From positions 1-9,872 of the forward strand of contig JANWKK010000085.1 in the NCBI GenBank assembly GCA_025451425.1: DNA of 9,872 nucleotides, in the 5' to 3' direction. Below, piece after piece: positions 6,001 to 9,872 of the stretch. A program made the translations under genes and the position numbers. Under the pieces are notes generated by a model that was given only the letters and a program-made list of their open reading frames with translations, was not told where the DNA came from and made no database searches. The stretch comes from Gemmatimonadaceae bacterium (GTDB lineage: Bacteria; Gemmatimonadota; Gemmatimonadetes; Gemmatimonadales; Gemmatimonadaceae). Within the stretch, counting starts at the first letter, position 1; each line of letters starts with the position of its first letter.

Positions 6001-6936
6001 TCACTCAGGAACCATCTGCTTCAACCGATCCGGCTCCTCGCCCAGCCACTGCGGGTGCGTCGCCGTCGAATCGAAGATCGAGGTCGTCTTGAAGAGCTCG
6101 AACTCACCTTTCGCGGCGGCTCGCTTCGTCTTCGCGAGTATCGCATCGACCTGCGCTTTCGTCATCGGTTGAAACGTTTGCGCGGCTTCGATCGCCTGGT
6201 CGAGAATCTCTAGGCTGTCACAACCCGTAATCACGACCGACGTTGGCAGGTTGAGCGCATAGTGGAGGCACTCTGTTGGCGTGACGGTTTTGGACTTTAG
6301 GATGATGCCATTCGCCATGCTCTTCATGCCGAGCACACCGATGTTCTGCCGGACCAATTCGGGAAGAACCATCTGGCCGAAGCTACGGTAGTGCGCGTCC
6401 ATCACGTTGAGCGGCATCTGCACGGCGTCGAAGGCGAAGCCGTGCTCACGCGCGACGTCCAGCGTGTGCAGATGAATATGCGGGTCCTTGTGGCCGGTAA
6501 AGCCGATGAAGCGGATCTTCCCAGCTTTGCGCGCTTCGAGTAGCGCGGCGTTCGCGCCGTCCGGATCGAAGATGCGATGCGGATCGTCGAAGCGGATGAC
6601 CTCGTGGTGCTGGACGAGATCGATGCGATCGGTCTGGAAGCGCTTCAGCGATTCGTCGAGCTGTTTCGACGCCTCCTGCTTCGACCGGCCATCGATCTTG
6701 GTCATCAATGTGACCTTGTTCCTATATCCGTCGCGGAGCGCCTTGCCCATCCTTTTCTCGCTGGCGCCATCGTTGTAGTCCCAGGAGTTGTCCATGAAAG
6801 TGATGCCGCGATCGATGGCGCTGCGGACGATGCGGATGCTGAGCGCTTCGTCCACGTGCGAGAGTCCGAGGTGCCAGCCGCCGAGGCCGATGGCGGACAC
6901 CTTCTCGCCGGTGTGACCGAGGGTGCGGTAGAGCAT
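6001..6936 (-). CDS. Aldo/keto reductase
   Basis: A 311-residue cytoplasmic NADPH-dependent (beta/alpha)8-barrel oxidoreductase of normal family length. The N-terminus RTLGHTGEKVSAIGLGG is typical. The catalytic tetrad is visible: Asp49 (FMDN), Tyr54 (SWDYNDG), Lys80 (LMTK) and His111 in DLVQHHE; His110 is adjacent, but His111 fits the usual DLYQLH spacing. GKIRFIGFTGHKDP (139-152) is the conserved strand-loop before the cofactor half. The last ~40 residues have no motif I recognise. There is no signal peptide. The start at ATG 6936 has no good ribosome site; the upstream leader holds an 8-bp-arm hairpin. The gene is 193 bases from padR on the same strand and could be separately transcribed. 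Substrate unknown; carbonyl or sugar aldehyde reduction is the family role. Confidence 0.92.
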   Translation of the reverse strand: MLYRTLGHTGEKVSAIGLGGWHLGLSHVDEALSIRIVRSAIDRGITFMDNSWDYNDGASEKRMGKALRDGYRNKVTLMTKIDGRSKQEASKQLDESLKRFQTDRIDLVQHHEVIRFDDPHRIFDPDGANAALLEARKAGKIRFIGFTGHKDPHIHLHTLDVAREHGFAFDAVQMPLNVMDAHYRSFGQMVLPELVRQNIGVLGMKSMANGIILKSKTVTPTECLHYALNLPTSVVITGCDSLEILDQAIEAAQTFQPMTKAQVDAILAKTKRAAAKGEFELFKTTSIFDSTATHPQWLGEEPDRLKQMVPE

Positions 6937-6969
6937 GGCTACGGTGGTTTGAAGTGGGAGGCACGTGGT

Positions 6970-6995
6970 GCAAGGAGTGAGCTAGCCCTCCTTGC
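6970..6995. promoter_or_regulatory. Perfect stem-loop upstream of the aldo/keto reductase
   Basis: GCAAGGAG-N10-CTCCTTGC: two perfect 8-base arms around a 10-base loop, 34-59 bases ahead of the reductase start. There is no T-run on either side, so it is not a standard terminator. In minus-strand RNA it would hide a GGAG-like sequence; as DNA it could be an operator. The surrounding gap (6937-7209, 273 bases) also holds TGCATGCA at 7011-7018, another inverted repeat at 7022-7037 and a possible short reading frame. Confidence 0.45.
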
Positions 6996-7021
6996 CGCCT
7001 AACGCGAAGCTGCATGCACAG

Positions 7022-7037
7022 ATTAGAAGGCTCTAAT
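7022..7037. promoter_or_regulatory. 16-bp inverted repeat ATTAGA-N4-TCTAAT
   Basis: Perfect 6-bp arms around AGGC, in the divergent region between the aldo/keto reductase (minus) and the phospholipase-like gene (plus). Its A/T-rich arms stand out from the GC-rich background and would suit a dimeric regulator or overlap a promoter. No -10/-35 pair can be assigned with confidence. Confidence 0.35.
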
Positions 7038-7038
7038 A

Positions 7039-7200
7039 ATGCAGGCCTCCCTGTCGAGCTCGGCCTTGCGGCGACGGACGCTGTCCCTAAAGTATCCGGG
7101 ACTATTTGCTGCCCTGTCGCGTGCCGTTCCCATCGGTTTGCCGACTTCGGATGTCTATCTCATCGCGCGTCCGTGGAATGATCCTGACACGCCGTTTTAG
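7039..7200 (+). CDS. Possible 53-residue leader peptide (doubtful)
   Basis: An ATG at 7039 opens a 53-residue frame ending at TAG 7198-7200, nine bases before the next gene. An AGAAGG sits 8 bases ahead of it. The predicted peptide is Ser/Leu/Arg-rich at the start, then has PGLFAALSRAVPIGLP and ends WNDPDTPF; I recognise no family. Its stop overlaps the ribosome site (AGGA, 7199-7202) of the following gene, which would suit coupling, but a frame of this length arises easily by chance in GC-rich DNA. Confidence 0.15.
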   Translation: MQASLSSSALRRRTLSLKYPGLFAALSRAVPIGLPTSDVYLIARPWNDPDTPF

Positions 7201-7209
7201 GACCGGACT

Positions 7210-8319
7210 ATGACTGGCATCAAATCGATCAGCCTTCGGCTATTGGCTGCAGCAGGCTGTATGGTAACCGCGGCGTGCGCCACCGGCACAGGGCCCGCCA
7301 ACACGCAGTTCTTCATGGAAAAGAGCTACATCGGGCCCGTCGCGCACGATGATACGCTCATCTACGAAGCCCAGGCGGCGGCGCACATCTTCCTCATGGA
7401 CGGGCTGAACGGCGCCTTCGCGACGCTGAGCCAGGATCGATCGCGCGATTGGCAAGGCGCGTTTCGCATCATTGTCACGCCGATGTTTCGCATTCGGCAG
7501 CTTCACGATTCGTCGGCGGCGGTACGGACGCCGTCGTTCATGCCCATGCTGTCCGGCGAGTACCTATTCGTCAGTCGAGTCGGGGACGCGAGCGGACCAG
7601 ACGCGGACCTGCGTTTTTCACCCGTTCTGGTGCGGGGCATCCGCCTCACGCTGGCGCACCACTCGAATGGACAGGCGGGCTGTTTCCGCGACGGCTTCGA
7701 GCCGGCTGACGAACACGCGGACGTCTGTATTCCGAAGCCAGGCTACGACACCAACATCGTGAAGCTGAACCGCGCCAACGGGGATTTCTCGACGACATAT
7801 GCGGAAGCGATGGTGCACACGACGCTCATGAACCGAGCGAAGGGTGACCTACCCACGCACAGCTTTGGCCTCGCTGCTGCGTATGACTGGCACTTGAAGC
7901 ACATCTTCGGCGCGTTGTCGGACGAACAACGACAGCTGTACGGCAGCTGGCGCGCTCGCGGAATGGTCGAGGCGATGCAGATCTTCGGCAACGAGTGCGA
8001 CGATGGCGTCTACCGGCTCTGGTATCAGGATTTTGCCTGTGCCTTTCGAGGGCGAGCGCGTGTCAGCGGCGAGTATGAGCGGGCGCCCAAGAATCCCGGA
8101 CCGCTCGCCTTGCGCATCAACCCGCCGATTCTGCCGTGGCGCGGACAGATCGAGCTCTCGTACGTGTTCACGAGACTGCTTGGCACGGGCGTGTTCGCGC
8201 GGTGGGACGATGGCCAGGACTATTACAACATCGATTTCGTGAACCGGCACCGCGTGTTCATGTTCGGGCTCATGCTAGACGAGAGCGCGATACCGCGGAT
8301 CGGTCCCGCCGTGCACTAA
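7210..8319 (+). CDS. Outer-membrane phospholipase A-like envelope protein
   Basis: A 369-residue exported protein. Residues 1-23 make a basic start and a hydrophobic core ending in two possible acylated cysteines (Cys17 in AAGC, Cys23 in TAAC); neither is a textbook lipobox. The key motif is RLTLAHHSNGQ: His150, Ser152, Asn153 and Gly154 align with His142-x-Ser144-Asn-Gly of E. coli outer-membrane phospholipase A (PldA). Alternating hydrophobic stretches before and after (FMPMLSGEYLFVSR, SPVLVRGIRL, the segment around 314-325, and RVFMFGLML) look like beta-barrel strands. The SWN that carries the PldA catalytic Asn156 is not at its usual distance; KLNRANGDF (Asn187) may replace it after an insert containing Cys158 and Cys173. 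AGGA lies 7 bases before ATG 7210. A Ca-dependent phospholipase role is plausible, not proven; it may be a structural barrel protein. Confidence 0.5.
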   Translation: MTGIKSISLRLLAAAGCMVTAACATGTGPANTQFFMEKSYIGPVAHDDTLIYEAQAAAHIFLMDGLNGAFATLSQDRSRDWQGAFRIIVTPMFRIRQLHDSSAAVRTPSFMPMLSGEYLFVSRVGDASGPDADLRFSPVLVRGIRLTLAHHSNGQAGCFRDGFEPADEHADVCIPKPGYDTNIVKLNRANGDFSTTYAEAMVHTTLMNRAKGDLPTHSFGLAAAYDWHLKHIFGALSDEQRQLYGSWRARGMVEAMQIFGNECDDGVYRLWYQDFACAFRGRARVSGEYERAPKNPGPLALRINPPILPWRGQIELSYVFTRLLGTGVFARWDDGQDYYNIDFVNRHRVFMFGLMLDESAIPRIGPAVH

Positions 8320-8459
8320 ACCTCGTCAGGCACTACGAGCGTTTTCCGATTCTCGCAAGGAACGGGGCAAGTGGGCCTAGAGTCCAATGCTCCGCGCGAC
8401 GACGGTGTGGCACATAGGAATGTGTGTTGCGCTCGTCGTCAGCACTTTCTCGAGACGTT

Positions 8460-8464
8460 GGAGA
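8460..8464 (+). promoter_or_regulatory. Ribosome binding site deciding the ZU5 lipoprotein start
   Basis: GGAGA six bases before ATG 8471. It supports that start, which also places the signal peptide at the N-terminus, over the in-frame ATG at 8387. Confidence 0.6.
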
Positions 8465-8470
8465 CGTTCG

Positions 8471-9124
8471 ATGATTCGGAGAATTCTGACGACCGCCTGC
8501 GTGCTCGTCGCGTTAGGCTTGCTGTACGCGTGTGGTTCGGACCGATCGCTGGCGCCAGTGGGGCATTCATGGCGCGGGACCGCTGGGCTCTCGAATTTCG
8601 ATCGTTCCGATCCGAATGTCGATACGGTGGTCACGCTCAAACGAAGCGCCTATCTCGCGGACGATCTCAGCGAATCGGCTTTCATTGGCCCAGAGGGCGG
8701 CGAGATCGACATCGACGACGCGGGTGCCCGAATCGTCTTTCCAGCGGGCGCGCTGTCTCGGCGCACGCGGATAACGATGACGGCGAAGGCCGGTTGGAGC
8801 GTTGCGTACGAGTTCGGCCCTCACGGCATCACCTTTGGCGCTCCCGTCATCGTGCAGCAGAACCTGAGCTACACATTGGCAAAGAGCCCGAGGGCTGCGG
8901 CCAAGGTTCAGGCTGGTTACTTCGATCGAAGCCTCGATACGGTGTTTCTCGATCCCTCGCGCTCCGTTGCGCGCGTGTCCGAGCTGCGCCAGGTCTCGCT
9001 CGATCGTGCTCTTAATTCCTTCGTCGCCAGCTTCTACATTTATCACTTCTCGGGGTACATCTTATCGTCGGGCTTCGCCGGTAGCGGCGGCGACGCGGCT
9101 GACAGCACGAGCGCGCTGCAATAG
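8471..9124 (+). CDS. ZU5-domain lipoprotein
   Basis: A 217-residue lipoprotein. The signal is MIRRILTTACVLVALGLLYAC with a good lipobox (Leu18-Tyr-Ala-Cys21), so the mature protein is anchored by Cys21. Residues ~68-150 match a ZU5-like domain: FIGPEGGEIDI (71-81), ARIVFPAGALSRRTRITM (86-103) and YEFGPHGITFGAPVIV (113-128), the pattern of IGPEGG followed by a hydrophobic strand and PxGAL seen in ZU5 repeats. ZU5 in bacteria occurs in surface and secreted proteins as a binding or autoprocessing-type beta-fold; I see no processing site here. The C-terminus (175-217) is hydrophobic then Gly/Ser/Ala-rich. It follows the phospholipase-like gene by 151 bases, so co-transcription is uncertain. The gap holds no clear terminator. 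Function unknown. Confidence 0.75.
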   Translation: MIRRILTTACVLVALGLLYACGSDRSLAPVGHSWRGTAGLSNFDRSDPNVDTVVTLKRSAYLADDLSESAFIGPEGGEIDIDDAGARIVFPAGALSRRTRITMTAKAGWSVAYEFGPHGITFGAPVIVQQNLSYTLAKSPRAAAKVQAGYFDRSLDTVFLDPSRSVARVSELRQVSLDRALNSFVASFYIYHFSGYILSSGFAGSGGDAADSTSALQ

Positions 9125-9166
9125 ATCCAGCCGGGCGATGTACACCGATCCTGCACCCTCGGTCGT

Positions 9167-9171
9167 GGGAG
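9167..9171 (+). promoter_or_regulatory. Ribosome binding site deciding the TPR protein start
   Basis: GGGAG five bases before ATG 9177. The in-frame ATG at 9138 (13 residues earlier) has only a GC-rich, non-matching sequence in front of it. Confidence 0.55.
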
Positions 9172-9176
9172 ATTTC

Positions 9177-9872
9177 ATGTTGATCGCAGATCAACTGCGG
9201 GACCCCTTCGCAGAGGCGAGAGCATTCGCCGAGCGCGCTCGTTCGTCGGAGCGACGAGCGCCGGCGGAAGCGCTCGGCTGGTACGATCGTGCGCTCGCGA
9301 CGTTGAGCGGCCAGTGGAGCGAAATGCTCGTCGACGTTCTTCGCTGGAAGGGAACCGCACACCGTGATTGCGGTGACACCGCGGAGGCGGAGCGGTTGTA
9401 CGATCGGAGCGCCGAGATTGCAAAGGAAATCGGCTATCGCGCCGGCGAAGCGCACGTTACGAATTGCCGCGCGATCATCTCGCATCGTCGGGGCGATCTG
9501 ATCGCTGCGCAGCAATTGTATTGGGAAGCGCGCGAGCTCGCGCGACACGCAGACGACGCGCGCCTCGTGGCGATGATCGAACGCAACCTCGGCTCGCTGG
9601 CGGCAGTCCGGGGACTCCCGGATCAGGCGCTCCACCACTACGACGAGAGCCTCAAGGTCGCGCAGTACGTGGGAGACGAAGAGGGAATTTCGCACACTCT
9701 AAACAACATCGCGCTTCTCTATTCGAAACACGGCCAACGCCGCGACGCGGAAGAGATCTTCGAGCGCGTGCTTGAGACGGCGCGCGCGAGCGAGGATGCC
9801 TCGGTCGAATGCACAGCGCTGATCAATCTGGGCGATCTTCGAGTACGATCGGGTCGGCCCGATCTGGCCGAC
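9177..9872 (+). CDS. Tetratricopeptide repeat protein (C-terminus outside window)
   Basis: An open frame of 232 residues with no stop before the right edge. It is made of helix pairs with a ~40-residue period: about 52-87 (GTAHRDCGDTAEAERLYDRS), 91-126 (GDLIAAQQLYWEA), 131-166 (RGLPDQALHHYDESL), 171-206 (HGQRRDAEEIFERVL) and the start of a further repeat from 211 (LINLGDLRVRSGRPDLAD). The first 50 residues also look like a helical TPR-like pair. The pattern of G at helix A, A-x-x-x-Y/F in helix B fits the 40-residue TPR group. No signal peptide or membrane segment is visible, so this part is probably cytoplasmic. TPR arrays bind proteins and often precede a sensor, cyclase or DNA-binding domain; what follows here lies off the window. 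It begins 52 bases after the ZU5 gene, possibly in the same transcript. Confidence 0.85.
   Translation, partial: MLIADQLRDPFAEARAFAERARSSERRAPAEALGWYDRALATLSGQWSEMLVDVLRWKGTAHRDCGDTAEAERLYDRSAEIAKEIGYRAGEAHVTNCRAIISHRRGDLIAAQQLYWEARELARHADDARLVAMIERNLGSLAAVRGLPDQALHHYDESLKVAQYVGDEEGISHTLNNIALLYSKHGQRRDAEEIFERVLETARASEDASVECTALINLGDLRVRSGRPDLAD

Noticed and set aside
8322..8345. CTCGT-N8-ACGAG followed by a short T-run after the phospholipase-like gene, as a terminator
   Set aside because: The stem has only five pairs, the loop is large and the T-run is four bases; too weak to call.
9012..9695. Long minus-strand frame across the TPR gene
   Set aside because: Arg-rich translation without motif, antisense to clear 40-residue TPR repeats.

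Overview
The window is GC-rich, densely packed bacterial DNA with genes on both strands, short gaps and many exported or lipid-anchored products. The mix points to a free-living Gram-negative, most likely Gemmatimonadota or Acidobacteria-like: a Tat-exported flavoenzyme, a Sec-exported amidohydrolase with an extra N-terminal domain, a ZU5 lipoprotein, a PadR regulator and a TPR protein. That placement is inferred from gene style only; there is no rRNA or marker gene. I see no tRNA, rRNA, CRISPR array, insertion sequence, phage gene or replication origin.

Left part (1-4689). The tail of a leucine-carboxyl-methyltransferase-like SAM methyltransferase ends at 414. A monoheme cytochrome c lipoprotein (465-1007, minus) converges on it. 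From a 129-base divergent region, a Tat-exported FAD enzyme of the monomeric sarcosine oxidase / N-methyltryptophan oxidase type (1137-2663) is read the other way, followed 31 bases later by an exported metal-dependent amidohydrolase (2695-4689). The flavoenzyme keeps the covalent-FAD cysteine and the substrate-carboxylate Arg/Lys pair, but has Arg where the oxygen-activating Lys of sarcosine oxidase should be, and it carries a roughly 60-residue Asn/Ala/Pro/Gln-rich insert. With a cytochrome c next door, this could be an envelope amino-acid-derivative dehydrogenase that passes electrons to haem rather than to oxygen. This is the most interesting hypothesis in the window.

Middle part (4686-6936, all minus). 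A PadR regulator and an NADP-type short-chain dehydrogenase form a two-gene unit (9-base gap); the dehydrogenase shares its stop-codon bases with the amidohydrolase on the other strand. A perfect 17-bp inverted repeat just upstream of padR is a candidate self-regulatory operator. An aldo/keto reductase follows. Between it and the next plus-strand gene are two further perfect inverted repeats in a 273-base gap.

Right part (7210-9872, plus). An envelope protein carries an HxSNG motif like that of outer-membrane phospholipase A. Then come a ZU5-domain lipoprotein and a TPR protein that runs off the right edge.

No defence island, toxin-antitoxin pair, secondary-metabolite cluster or mobile element is visible. 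The region reads as ordinary chromosome with a few unusual enzymes and regulatory sites.
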